Source: an uncultured Flavobacteriales bacterium
Lineage (GTDB): Bacteria; Bacteroidota; Bacteroidia; Flavobacteriales_E; Vicingaceae
Direction: 5' to 3'
Assembly (NCBI GenBank): GCA_905479325.1
Contig: CAJQLW010000005.1
Location: forward strand, 26,647-90,646
Length of the DNA stretch: 64,000 nucleotides
Below are positions 44,491 to 53,455 of this stretch, in pieces. A program made the position numbers and the translations under genes. How positions within the stretch are numbered: the stretch's first letter is position 1; each line of letters begins with the position of its first letter. The notes below the pieces were generated by a model. The model saw only the letters and a list, made by a program, of their open reading frames with translations, ran no database searches and had not been told where the DNA came from.

Positions 44491-46023
44491 TTATTCCCAT
44501 TCAATGGTTGCAGGCGGCTTACTGCTAATGTCGTAAACAACACGATTAACACCTTTTACCTTATTAATAATTTGATTCGAAATTTTCGCTAAAAACTCAT
44601 ATGGCAAGTGACTCCAGTCTGCTGTCATTCCGTCTGTTGAACTCACAGCTCTTAACGCCACAGCTTGCTCATAGGTTCTTTCATCACCCATTACACCAAC
44701 TGATTGCACAGGCAATAAAATTGCTCCTGCCTGCCAAACTTCGTCGTACAAACCGTCTGTTTTCAAACCATTTATAAATATCGAATCTACCTCTTGCAAA
44801 ATCCGTACCTTCTCTGCGGTAATGTCTCCTAAAATTCGAATTGCCAATCCTGGCCCAGGAAAAGGATGTCTCCCTAACAAGTCTTGACTTAAGCCTAAAG
44901 AAGCTCCTACTCTTCGTACTTCATCTTTAAATAAAAGTCTCAAAGGCTCTACCACTTTCAACTTCATAAAGTCAGGCAAACCACCTACATTGTGATGCGA
45001 TTTAATGGTAGCGGAAGGACCGCCAGTTGCTGAAACAGATTCAATCACATCGGGATAAATTGTTCCTTGACCCAACCATTTCACATCTGTAACTGCATGT
45101 GCTTCGTCGTCAAAAACTTCAATAAAAACACGTCCAATTGCCTTTCTCTTTTTTTCGGGATCTGACTCACCTGCTAATGCTTCAAGAAATCGATTTTTGG
45201 CATCAACTCCCTTAATGTTTAATCCAAGGTGCTTGTACTGATCTAATACCGATTCAAACTCATTCTTTCTCAGCAATCCATTGTCTACAAAAATGCAGTA
45301 TAAATTTTTACCAATAGCATTGTGTAACAACATGGCCGAAACAGTAGAATCTACTCCTCCACTTAAACCCAACACCACTTTGTCATTGCCAATCTGTTTC
45401 TTCAGCGCTTCAATTGTTGTTTCGGCAAATGCATCAGGTGTCCAAGATTGGTCACATTTACAAACGCCAACAATAAAGTTTTTCAACAATTGAAGACCAT
45501 CTGTGCTATGGTATACTTCAGGATGAAATTGAATTCCAAAGGTATCTTCCCCTTTCAGATGAAATGCCGCAACTTTTACATCCGGCGTACTTGCTATCAA
45601 TTCAAAATTTTCAGGTACAGAGTTGATTGTATCACCATGAGACATCCATACTTGAGAATTGATTGGAACGCCATTCATTAATCGATTTGACTCATCAACA
45701 AAATTTAGGTTTGCCCTTCCATACTCTCTGGTGTTGGAAGGTGCAACATTGCCTCCAAAACTGTGAGACATATACTGTGCGCCATAACAAACCCCCAACA
45801 AAGGTTTTTTGCCTTTCACCAATTCAAAATCAAACTGAGGAGCATTTTGGTCTAATACTGAAAACGGACTTCCTGAAAGAATTACTCCTTTAACTGACTT
45901 GTCAAATTCCGGTAACTTATTATACGGATGAATTTCCGAATAAACATTTAATTCGCGCACTCTTCGCCCTATTAACTGGGTGTATTGAGAGCCAAAATCT
46001 ATGATGATAATCTTCTCTTGCAT
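44491..46023 (-). CDS. guaA: GMP synthase (glutamine-hydrolysing)
   Basis: 510 residues. It aminates XMP to GMP. The class I amidotransferase domain has Cys79 in GVCYGAQ and His/Glu in FHPEVYHS; the ATP-pyrophosphatase domain has SGGVDST, and the C-terminal dimerisation domain ends TIEWE, as in other GuaA. A TATCTTTG box ends 5 bases before the ATG. The LysM gene follows 1 base after the stop, so purine synthesis and a wall-binding protein share a transcript. Confidence 0.97.
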   Translation of the reverse strand: MQEKIIIIDFGSQYTQLIGRRVRELNVYSEIHPYNKLPEFDKSVKGVILSGSPFSVLDQNAPQFDFELVKGKKPLLGVCYGAQYMSHSFGGNVAPSNTREYGRANLNFVDESNRLMNGVPINSQVWMSHGDTINSVPENFELIASTPDVKVAAFHLKGEDTFGIQFHPEVYHSTDGLQLLKNFIVGVCKCDQSWTPDAFAETTIEALKKQIGNDKVVLGLSGGVDSTVSAMLLHNAIGKNLYCIFVDNGLLRKNEFESVLDQYKHLGLNIKGVDAKNRFLEALAGESDPEKKRKAIGRVFIEVFDDEAHAVTDVKWLGQGTIYPDVIESVSATGGPSATIKSHHNVGGLPDFMKLKVVEPLRLLFKDEVRRVGASLGLSQDLLGRHPFPGPGLAIRILGDITAEKVRILQEVDSIFINGLKTDGLYDEVWQAGAILLPVQSVGVMGDERTYEQAVALRAVSSTDGMTADWSHLPYEFLAKISNQIINKVKGVNRVVYDISSKPPATIEWE

Positions 46024-46028
46024 GGCGG

Positions 46029-46036
46029 CAAAGATA
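46029..46036 (-). promoter_or_regulatory. Bacteroidetes -7 box TATCTTTG before guaA
   Basis: Exact TAnnTTTG on the minus strand ending 5 bases (CCGCC) before the guaA ATG, predicting a leaderless mRNA. Confidence 0.5.
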
Positions 46037-46231
46037 AAACTATACTTTAGCTTAAGAAATAGCTTTTCATGGAAATATTAACAGATTTCTAGCTAGAAAA
46101 GTCAACACAAGAAAAGACTCATGCCAACGCAAATAATAAGGCAGTAATTACCTTTATTTCCTAATGTAACAAAAGGCACATTTGCATATTTTATTTTTAT
46201 CTACTCTTGTAAAAAATATTAATCGAATACC

Positions 46232-47854
46232 ATGAGCACAACACTTAAATTAATCGTACTATTTGCTACACTATTATTTTACAGCACTTTAAATGCGCAA
46301 ACACCCCCATTCTCCATAAGCATTGAACCGCTAAACATAACCGGATTAAGTGGAATACAGTCCTATGCTTTTGCACAAGATAGCGGCAAGTGGCTCATTA
46401 TTGGCGGTAGATTAGACGGACTTCACCAAAGGCAGCCGTTTGCTTCATTTGATATTGCTGGTCATAATAATCAGTTAATTGTTGTAGACCCCTTAACTCA
46501 GCAAAAATGGACAGCACCTCTAAGTGCTTTACCAACTTCCATAAAAGAACAACTAAGTTCTACTAACATGGAATTTTTCCAAGAAGGAGATTATTTGTAT
46601 TGCATTGGAGGTTATGGATATAGTGCGACAGCAGTTGACCATACAACTTACCCAAACCTTACCGCAATTAAGGTTTCAGATGTGATTCAAGGAGTTATAA
46701 ACGGAACTGTTTCGTCTGCTCATTTTAGACAAATAACCGATCCAAAATTTCAGGTAACAGGTGGCAGCTTAAAAAAAATAAACGGAAACTTTTACTTGTT
46801 AGGAGGTCAAAAATTTATTGGGAGATACAATCCTATGGGACCGAATAACGGTCCCGGATTTATTCAAGAATACACCAACTCTGTTAGAAAATTCAGCTTG
46901 TCAGACAATGGCACTACAATAACTGTTACTCATTTGCCCTCTCATACAGATAGCACTAACCTTCACCGAAGAGATTACAATGCAGAAGCGCAAATTCTGC
47001 CCAACGGGGAAGAAGCAATAACCATGTTTTCGGGAGTTTTTCAACAAGCGGCAGACTTACCATTTTTAAATTCGGTTACTGTAGACTCGGCAAACTATTC
47101 TGTTAACAATGCATTTCAGCAATATTACAATCACTATCATTGTCCCACAATTCCGATCTATTCAGAAAGCACCAAAGAAATGCACACCGTATTTTTTGGA
47201 GGAATTGCACAATATTATGACAACGCAGGAACCTTGGTGCAAGATAACAATGTGCCTTTTGTGAATACCATTGCTCGAGTTACTCGAGACTCTTCAGGTG
47301 CCATGGCAGAATACAAATTACCAATTGAAATGCCTGCATTGTTAGGTTCAGGTGCCGAATTTATTCCAAATGAAAATTTCCCTCACTTTAACAACGAAGT
47401 ATTTAAACTCGACAGCCTACAAACTGATAGTGTTTTAATCGGATATATCTATGGAGGAATTAGCAGCACAGCTGCAAATATTTTCTTCATTAACAACGGT
47501 ACGCAGAGCTCAGCAAGCAGTCAAATTTTTAAGGTGTATTTAAAAAGACCTATTACGTCTTCAATTGACGAGTTGAATACATCGAGCACTAGCAGCTTGA
47601 ATTTAATTACCTATCCTAACCCGAATGAGGGTGAATTGAATCTTGAATTTACCTTGAGAAAAAAAGACGATGTAACTATTTCTATTACAGATGCAAAAGG
47701 TGCGTTGGTTTCTCAGTTTATTCTGAACGATGCGGCAGCTGGCAGAAGTCAGCATACCACCGAAATTGACACTCTATTAAAAGGAGGAATATACTTTTTA
47801 ACCTTCGAAACCTCAGAAAGTAAGGTTACAAGAAAACTAATTTTAAGACGATAA
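46232..47854 (+). CDS. Kelch-like secreted protein with type IX secretion C-terminal sorting domain
   Basis: 540 residues: signal peptide (cut after LNAQ), a beta-propeller-like region with kelch-type blades (WLIIGGRLDG, LYCIGGYG, FYLLGGQKF, FFGGIAQY, YGGISS) to about residue 440, then a C-terminal domain of about 75 residues (LITYPNPNEGELNLEF to VTRKLILRR), the type A sorting signal. It should be exported by the type IX system and anchored or released at the cell surface. Ligand unknown. The gene is preceded by a 208-base gap with no other gene. Confidence 0.82.
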   Translation: MSTTLKLIVLFATLLFYSTLNAQTPPFSISIEPLNITGLSGIQSYAFAQDSGKWLIIGGRLDGLHQRQPFASFDIAGHNNQLIVVDPLTQQKWTAPLSALPTSIKEQLSSTNMEFFQEGDYLYCIGGYGYSATAVDHTTYPNLTAIKVSDVIQGVINGTVSSAHFRQITDPKFQVTGGSLKKINGNFYLLGGQKFIGRYNPMGPNNGPGFIQEYTNSVRKFSLSDNGTTITVTHLPSHTDSTNLHRRDYNAEAQILPNGEEAITMFSGVFQQAADLPFLNSVTVDSANYSVNNAFQQYYNHYHCPTIPIYSESTKEMHTVFFGGIAQYYDNAGTLVQDNNVPFVNTIARVTRDSSGAMAEYKLPIEMPALLGSGAEFIPNENFPHFNNEVFKLDSLQTDSVLIGYIYGGISSTAANIFFINNGTQSSASSQIFKVYLKRPITSSIDELNTSSTSSLNLITYPNPNEGELNLEFTLRKKDDVTISITDAKGALVSQFILNDAAAGRSQHTTEIDTLLKGGIYFLTFETSESKVTRKLILRR

Positions 47855-47901
47855 TAGAATAAGCTCTATTGATTAGTTAGCTACTTTTGAAAACACAAGG
47901 T

Positions 47902-48669
47902 TTAAATTTCTCCGGAGAACACTTCTTTCGCAGGACCTATTAGCCAAATGTTTTCAAAAGTAGTTGATGCTGTTCGCTTCAATTCAATTCTTAGGTTCCC
48001 TCCTCTTGTGGCAATATTAACGGATGATTCTTCAGAGTTCATTTGCAGCAAAAAGCTTATTGCAACAGCGGTAACACCAGTTCCACACGAAAGAGTTTCA
48101 TCTTCTACTCCTCGTTCGTAGGTTCTCACTTTTAAGTGGTCTTGGTGCACACTTACAAAGTTTACGTTAGTCCCTTCTTGCTCATATGGCTCTGAATTAC
48201 GGATAACTTTCCCTTCTTGGTAAACATCCACTTCATCCACATTTTTTACATATTTAACGTAGTGTGGCGAACCTGTGTGAATGAAATAATCAGAATCGAC
48301 TTTAGTTATTTCAGAAACGTTACCCATTTTAGTGGCAAACGCACTTCCCTCTATTCTTCCGAGATGAATTCCATCAATGGCTTCAAACGTTGATTTATTT
48401 TGTATCATTCCTAATTTTTGAGCGAAAGCCTGAGCACAGCGGCTGCCGTTACCACAAAAACTTTGAGAGCCATCAGCATTATAGTAATCCATTAAAAAAT
48501 CTACTCCCTCTTTTTGTTTTATAATAATCAAGCCATCAGCTCCAATTCCAAAACGTCTGTTGCACAACGATGAAATTTCGTCAGCTGAAAAATTGACAGT
48601 TCCGTCTCTCCCATCTATCATGATAAAATCATTTCCTGTGCCTTGATATTTGTAAAACTTTATTGCCAT
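47902..48669 (-). CDS. dapF: Diaminopimelate epimerase
   Basis: 255 residues. It interconverts LL- and meso-diaminopimelate. The two catalytic Cys are present: Cys72 in FCGNGSRC and Cys195 in LSCGTG. Asn11-type substrate residues lie in GTGNDFIMID. Length is a little short but complete. With dapD (16805) it marks the succinylase DAP pathway. It stands alone and is convergent with the kelch gene. Confidence 0.95.
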   Translation of the reverse strand: MAIKFYKYQGTGNDFIMIDGRDGTVNFSADEISSLCNRRFGIGADGLIIIKQKEGVDFLMDYYNADGSQSFCGNGSRCAQAFAQKLGMIQNKSTFEAIDGIHLGRIEGSAFATKMGNVSEITKVDSDYFIHTGSPHYVKYVKNVDEVDVYQEGKVIRNSEPYEQEGTNVNFVSVHQDHLKVRTYERGVEDETLSCGTGVTAVAISFLLQMNSEESSVNIATRGGNLRIELKRTASTTFENIWLIGPAKEVFSGEI

Positions 48670-48795
48670 ACTTTCCTTTATTTACAGTATCTGCGAGCTT
48701 AACAACTTTTAACATGACAAAAAGATCATTCTGAAAAAAGTGGCGTTTTATTTGAAGGTCGCAGTTGCGAAGTTAAACGCTAAAAATTTAATCTT

Positions 48796-50262
48796 ATGAA
48801 AAATTTATTTGGAGGCTTTCTCATGGCTTTATTAGGCGGTGCCGTATCGGTAGGAATTTACAAATACACCGAACCGCAATATTTACCACAACCAATTGAA
48901 GAAAAGCCAGAAAAACCAACCTTGGTAAATCTGCTTGCTACAGAACCCGATGCCAATGTAGATTATACTACTGCAGCTGAATTAACAATTAATGGAGTTG
49001 TTCACGTTAAAACAGAAGGAATTGTTGAATACAACCAACAAGGATTTGACCCGCTGAGACAATTCTTTTATGGCGACGGTAGTTTCAATCAAAAATTTAG
49101 GCAACCGGTTAAAGGTGCAGGTTCTGGTGTAATTATTTCAGAAGATGGCTACATTGTTACCAACAACCATGTGATAGAAAAGGCAGATCAAATCAAAATT
49201 ACCTTAAACAACAAAAAAACATACGATGCTGAGTTAATCGGAACAGATCCAACAACAGACTTAGCTTTGCTCAAAATTGAAGAAACGGGCTTGCACAACA
49301 TCACCATTGGAAACTCTGACAAAATAAAGGTTGGCGAATGGGTTCTGGCGGTTGGAAACCCATTTAACCTTACCTCTACTGTTACTGCGGGAATTGTTTC
49401 TGCAAAAGGTCGCGACATTGATATTTTAAGTGGAGATCCATTTACAGGCAGCTCTTCTATTGAATCATTCATTCAAACCGATGCAGCGGTAAATCCGGGA
49501 AATAGCGGCGGAGCATTGGTCAATACCAGAGGAGAATTAATTGGAATAAACGCTGCAATAAAGTCAAATACCGGTTCATTTGCGGGTTACTCGTTTGCTA
49601 TTCCTGCCAACATTGTAAGAAAAGTAGTTGGCGATTTGAAAGATTTCGGAATGGTGCAAAGAGCCTACATTGGAGTGCAAATTAAAAACATTAACGAAAC
49701 ATTAGCTGAAGAAATTGGAGTTGAAGACTTGAACGGCGTATATGTAGAAAAATTAATGGAAAAAGGTTCTGCAAAAGATGCAGGAATTAAAGAAGGAGAT
49801 ATTATTAAAAAAGTAGAGGGAATTGAAATAAATTCTTCCACCGAATTACAAGCCAAAGTTGGTGAATATCGACCCGGTGACAAGATAACTGTAGAATTGG
49901 AGAGAGATGGAGAAATACTTAAAAAACAAGTTTTATTGAAAAACATGGAAGGCAGTACAGCCATTATTAAAGATTCGGACAATAAGTTGCTAAAAACCTT
50001 GGGCGCAAAATTTAGTGAAGTGGATAAGGAAGTAAAAAAGGAGTTGAAACTAGAGGGCGGTGCTCAAGTAGAATCGTTGTTTCCTGGCAAACTCAAAAGT
50101 GCCAATATTGGAGAAGGATTTATCATCACTAAAGTGGATAAAGATGAAGTTAAAAATGTTGAGGAATTGCTCGAAATCCTTTCTCAGAAGAAAGATGAAG
50201 GAGTTCTTTTACAAGGTGTTTATCCCAATGGAAGAAAAGCATATTACGGAGTTGGCTTATAG
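48796..50262 (+). CDS. degP: Periplasmic serine protease / chaperone of the DegP/HtrA family
   Basis: 488 residues with an N-terminal signal/anchor (residues 1-22). The trypsin-like domain has the triad His125 (NNHVIE), Asp155 (TTDLALLKI) and Ser237 (NPGNSGGA). Two PDZ domains follow: the first from about residue 287 (QRAYIGVQI), the second shortened and atypical after about residue 400 (IGEGFIITKVDKDEVKNVEELL). Length and order match Bacteroidetes Do-like proteases that degrade misfolded envelope proteins. A long-loop terminator follows. Confidence 0.93.
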   Translation: MKNLFGGFLMALLGGAVSVGIYKYTEPQYLPQPIEEKPEKPTLVNLLATEPDANVDYTTAAELTINGVVHVKTEGIVEYNQQGFDPLRQFFYGDGSFNQKFRQPVKGAGSGVIISEDGYIVTNNHVIEKADQIKITLNNKKTYDAELIGTDPTTDLALLKIEETGLHNITIGNSDKIKVGEWVLAVGNPFNLTSTVTAGIVSAKGRDIDILSGDPFTGSSSIESFIQTDAAVNPGNSGGALVNTRGELIGINAAIKSNTGSFAGYSFAIPANIVRKVVGDLKDFGMVQRAYIGVQIKNINETLAEEIGVEDLNGVYVEKLMEKGSAKDAGIKEGDIIKKVEGIEINSSTELQAKVGEYRPGDKITVELERDGEILKKQVLLKNMEGSTAIIKDSDNKLLKTLGAKFSEVDKEVKKELKLEGGAQVESLFPGKLKSANIGEGFIITKVDKDEVKNVEELLEILSQKKDEGVLLQGVYPNGRKAYYGVGL

Positions 50263-50279
50263 TATTTTTTACCTTTAGT

Positions 50280-50322
50280 AAAACTCCCCTTACGCAGAAT
50301 TGGCCTGTGTTTGGGGAGTTTT
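50280..50322 (+). terminator. Rho-independent terminator after degP
   Basis: AAAACTCCCC (50280-50289) pairs with GGGGAGTTTT (50313-50322), loop 23 bases, followed by further T residues. Confidence 0.75.
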
Positions 50323-50418
50323 TTTTGTTCTATTTTTTGCTTTTTTATACGTTTTATTTTAGCGAATTTTGCAAACCTAAAATAAACACTCTCTTAACCT
50401 AAAAGACACATCACAGAA

Positions 50419-51873
50419 ATGAAAAATGCTGTAGAATTCGAATCAGAGTTAAACAATTGGGTAGACCAAGAAAAAAAGGCTGTTGACCTTAACAACACTT
50501 TGGGCCAGTTGCTTTATGGAAAATCAATTGAACTAGTACTTTTTAGAAATCACTTAGCGGATCGCAGTGTATCTGAAATTTTAAAATTGCACAAAAATGT
50601 TCAAAACGCTACGAACAAAGCTGTTAACGTATTTGATACCGCAGATTTGGCAAAAGAGCTTTTAAACATTGACCTTGCTCCATCAAAAATTGACATTGGA
50701 AAATTAGCCGCAGAATGGGATGCAGAAAAAGCTAACTATAGTTCGAAAGCTGATTTTGTGAAAGATAAACTTGCCGACATGATTGGGCAAGAAAAAATGC
50801 ACTTGGCACCAAAAGATGTTATTCTGTACGGATTTGGAAGAATTGGTAGAATCGCAGCTCGTGAATTGGTAAAGCAAGCCGGTAAAGGGCAGCAACTTCG
50901 TTTAAGAGCGATTGTAACCAGAGGAGACGACGCTATAGCAATGGAAAAAAGAGCTTCATTGCTAAGAAACGATTCTGTTCATGGGGCATTTAATGGAACA
51001 GTTGAAGTTGACACAGACAACAGAACGATGACCATTAATGGACAAACAGTTCAGTTAATTGATGGACAGCAACCTGACCAAATTGACTATACTGCTTATG
51101 GAATTAATGATGCCTTAGTTATTGACAATACAGGTGTTTTTACCAACAAAGAAGCACTTAGCCGTCATTTACAATCAAAAGGAGTTTCAAAAGTTATTTT
51201 AACTGCTCCTGGTTCAGGAATTCCAAACATTGTATACGGTGTTAACCACAAAACTGATGTTGATTTGGGATCTGACGAAATACTTTCAGCGGCCTCTTGT
51301 ACAACAAATGCCATCGTACCTGTTCTGAAGGTAATTAACGACGAGTTAGGCGTTGAAAAAGGACACATTGAAACGGTGCATGCGTATACCAACGATCAAA
51401 ATTTGTTGGACAACATGCACAAGAAAACAAGAAGAGGTCGTTCTGCTGCCATTAACATGGTAATTACAGAAACCGGTGCAGGTAAAGCTGTAACGAAGGT
51501 AATTCCAGACTTGGCGAATAAGTTAACAGCAAACGCTGTAAGAGTTCCAACACCAAACGGTTCTTTGGCGATTATGAATTTATCTGTAGGTAAAGAAACT
51601 TCAATTGAAGAAGTAAACAGCATTTTACGAAAAGCAGCTTTAGAAGGTGAATTGGTCAACCAAATTTATTTTGGTACAGATGCTGAAACAGTTTCTTCAG
51701 ATATTATTGGAAATTCTTGCTGCTCAGTATATGATAGTCCGGCAACCTTGGTTTCTCCTGACAATAAGAACGTAGTACTATATGTATGGTACGACAACGA
51801 ATTTGGATACACCAAGCAAGTTATTCGCTTGGCAAAGTATTTTGCTAAAGTTCGAAGATTGATTTATTATTAG
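50419..51873 (+). CDS. gap: Glyceraldehyde-3-phosphate dehydrogenase, long form
   Basis: 484 residues, about 150 longer than the standard enzyme because of a helical N-terminal extension (residues 1-130), a form seen in Bacteroidetes and some proteobacteria. The NAD site is VILYGFGRIGRIAAREL, the catalytic Cys294 is in ASCTTNA, and HAYTNDQN and WYDNEFGY are present. The standard-length isozyme is often a second gene elsewhere. Whether this one works in glycolysis or gluconeogenesis cannot be read here. A strong hairpin follows the stop. Confidence 0.93.
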   Translation: MKNAVEFESELNNWVDQEKKAVDLNNTLGQLLYGKSIELVLFRNHLADRSVSEILKLHKNVQNATNKAVNVFDTADLAKELLNIDLAPSKIDIGKLAAEWDAEKANYSSKADFVKDKLADMIGQEKMHLAPKDVILYGFGRIGRIAARELVKQAGKGQQLRLRAIVTRGDDAIAMEKRASLLRNDSVHGAFNGTVEVDTDNRTMTINGQTVQLIDGQQPDQIDYTAYGINDALVIDNTGVFTNKEALSRHLQSKGVSKVILTAPGSGIPNIVYGVNHKTDVDLGSDEILSAASCTTNAIVPVLKVINDELGVEKGHIETVHAYTNDQNLLDNMHKKTRRGRSAAINMVITETGAGKAVTKVIPDLANKLTANAVRVPTPNGSLAIMNLSVGKETSIEEVNSILRKAALEGELVNQIYFGTDAETVSSDIIGNSCCSVYDSPATLVSPDNKNVVLYVWYDNEFGYTKQVIRLAKYFAKVRRLIYY

Positions 51874-51910
51874 TCTTTTGCGACTTAAAGAGCGATAATA
51901 CTCGCCTTAG

Positions 51911-51942
51911 AAGCCACTTGCTTATTATTAAGTAGGTGGCTT
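51911..51942 (+). terminator. Rho-independent terminator after the GAPDH gene
   Basis: AAGCCACTTGCTTA (51911-51924) pairs with TAAGTAGGTGGCTT (51929-51942), allowing two G-U pairs, with a 4-base loop, followed by a T-rich tract. Confidence 0.75.
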
Positions 51943-52013
51943 TTCTGTTTTTACTAGAAGTTTACTTTGCACACAATTAAGCTCTTTTCCTTTCGTTTTA
52001 CCCAAAAACCATA

Positions 52014-52301
52014 ATGGAAATTAACTTTAATCGAAGAAAAATAGAATCAATCTATATTCTATTGTGTTTTGTTCTAATCGTTCTGCTAGTAATTTTTGCC
52101 ATTTTAGCAATTGCTGATGAAATATTTGCGTGGGATTTACTTTCTGACAATCTTGAAAGAATTGCAAGGTTATTTTTGAGTTCGATTGGAATTACAATAG
52201 GTGCAACTTTTCTCATGAGCTTGATGATTAATTTCAGCTTAATTTCAATTAGCATCGAAAAAATTGAAGGTGACGACAAGTCTAAATCTAATGAGGTATG
52301 A
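52014..52301 (+). CDS. Small membrane protein of unknown function
   Basis: 95 residues with two strongly hydrophobic helices (IYILLCFVLIVLLVIFAILA, about 14-35; and FLSSIGITIGATFLMSLMIN, about 60-83), a short extracytoplasmic or cytoplasmic loop between, and an acidic, Lys-rich tail. No family recognised. It overlaps the next gene by 4 bases (ATGA), so the two are coupled and may form a complex. Confidence 0.6.
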   Translation: MEINFNRRKIESIYILLCFVLIVLLVIFAILAIADEIFAWDLLSDNLERIARLFLSSIGITIGATFLMSLMINFSLISISIEKIEGDDKSKSNEV

Positions 52302-52822
52302 GCAATAAAGTTACTATTTCGAGGAAACAGGTCTCAATAGCCCTTTTAGCCATATGCCTCTTAACTGTATCAATAGTTGGATTAAACTATCTAGATGCTG
52401 AGCGAAAATTTAGTCAGTTAATGCAGTTGAAGACAAAAGTAGAACATTCCAAGTATCCTCTTTTACTTCAAAAGCTTACAAATTCGATTAATATAAAAGA
52501 CACAATTAAATTAAAAGAAATTAGAAAGTCTTTACAATTGATTAATCAAGAATTTGAAGAAATACATCACGTAGAATTATTTATCAAAAGTAATGAAGCC
52601 TTCTATCTAGTAGAACAACACCAATACTATGAAAGGGTAAGTCAATTTTTAGATAAAGAAGTCTTAACTCAGAAAAACGAGGAAAGAATGAACTATTTGA
52701 ATGAAAAAGAAAATTATAACGACAGGGAATTCTTTAAGATAATGAATGAAAGGAGAAGTTTAAACTTAATGCTAAAAGTGAGTAACAACGCCTTTTTGTC
52801 TGTTTCCCGGTATAGGAATTAA
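52298..52822 (+). CDS. Single-pass membrane protein with helical periplasmic part
   Basis: 174 residues: a short basic N-terminus, one hydrophobic segment (VSIALLAICLLTVSIVGLNY, about 12-31), then a largely helical, charged region with coiled-coil character (about 45-150). No family recognised. It is translationally coupled to the small membrane protein at 52014. A short hairpin follows. The pair may be a two-subunit membrane complex, but that is inference from coupling alone. Confidence 0.6.
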   Translation: MSNKVTISRKQVSIALLAICLLTVSIVGLNYLDAERKFSQLMQLKTKVEHSKYPLLLQKLTNSINIKDTIKLKEIRKSLQLINQEFEEIHHVELFIKSNEAFYLVEQHQYYERVSQFLDKEVLTQKNEERMNYLNEKENYNDREFFKIMNERRSLNLMLKVSNNAFLSVSRYRN

Positions 52823-52840
52823 AAAATTCAAACAAAAAAA

Positions 52841-52858
52841 CCGAAGCTTTCACTTCGG
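52841..52858 (+). terminator. Probable rho-independent terminator
   Basis: CCGAAG (52841-52846) pairs with CTTCGG (52853-52858) around a 6-base loop; a T7 run follows 4 bases later. It is preceded by A7, so it may also act on the minus strand. Confidence 0.65.
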
Positions 52859-52883
52859 GGACTTTTTTTAATCTATGTTCATT

Positions 52884-53087
52884 TTAAATAGCGAACCTTT
52901 TTCTCTTCCTCTGCCTTCCTAATAAATAATATAATATCGTTCCAAATAGCGGAACAAAAAGTATAGCGAGCGTCCAAATCAATAGATTCAAATCAAAGTC
53001 TTTTCGCCTTCTGTAAACATCCATAAGCGCTAATAAAGGAAAAGCAATGGCAGCTATATAGGTTAGTATTTCAGTGTAATTGTTCAT
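52884..53087 (-). CDS. PLDc_N-type two-helix membrane protein
   Basis: 67 residues: two membrane helices separated by a basic loop (YRRRKDFDLN), ending in YYLLGRQRKRKRF. The pattern 'helix, ALMDVYRR, helix, FGTILYYLLGR' is the PLDc_N domain, the membrane-anchoring part of cardiolipin synthases, here as a stand-alone miniature protein. It is followed upstream on the same strand by a paralogue at 53159, an apparent tandem duplication. Function of stand-alone copies is unknown. Confidence 0.75.
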   Translation of the reverse strand: MNNYTEILTYIAAIAFPLLALMDVYRRRKDFDLNLLIWTLAILFVPLFGTILYYLLGRQRKRKRFAI

Positions 53088-53158
53088 ACTACTTGTTCTA
53101 AATTGGTTATGCTTTACTATTTAACCATAAATAAACACCCAAACATGGTACTTGGTTC

Positions 53159-53356
53159 CTACCTCCTGCCAAAGAAAAAGTAAAGAATGCTACCGATGTA
53201 AGGTATCATTAATATGATGAGTACCCAAAGAACGCTACTACCGGTAGTTTTATGTCTCTTTTGGTATAAATCAAATAGGGCAAATAGCGGTAATAATAGG
53301 GCTGCAATAAGCAATAATATACCTGCGATTCCGAGTCCTGTAAAAAAGCTTTCCAT
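53159..53356 (-). CDS. PLDc_N-type two-helix membrane protein, paralogue
   Basis: 65 residues: helix (GIAGILLLIAALLLPLFALF), basic DLYQKRHKT loop, second helix, ending IGSILYFFFGRR. Same layout and C-terminal 'GxxLYxxxGR' as the protein at 52884. No catalytic HKD domain is attached to either. The pair is most simply explained by tandem duplication of a membrane module. Confidence 0.75.
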   Translation of the reverse strand: MESFFTGLGIAGILLLIAALLLPLFALFDLYQKRHKTTGSSVLWVLIILMIPYIGSILYFFFGRR

Positions 53357-53404
53357 TGGTTCGATTTTAGTGTTTCTCGAAGATAGTAATCAATATGCGA
53401 ATTA

Positions 53405-53437
53405 AAAGCCCGATTCAACTATTTTGAATCGGGCTTT
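53405..53437. terminator. Bidirectional terminator after rocD
   Basis: AAAGCCCGATTCAA (53405-53418) and TTGAATCGGGCTTT (53424-53437) form a perfect 14-base-pair stem with a 5-base loop. It sits just 3' of the ornithine aminotransferase gene on the minus strand and upstream of the PLDc_N pair. Confidence 0.85.
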
Positions 53438-53455
53438 CTAGTATTCTAGCAAGAT

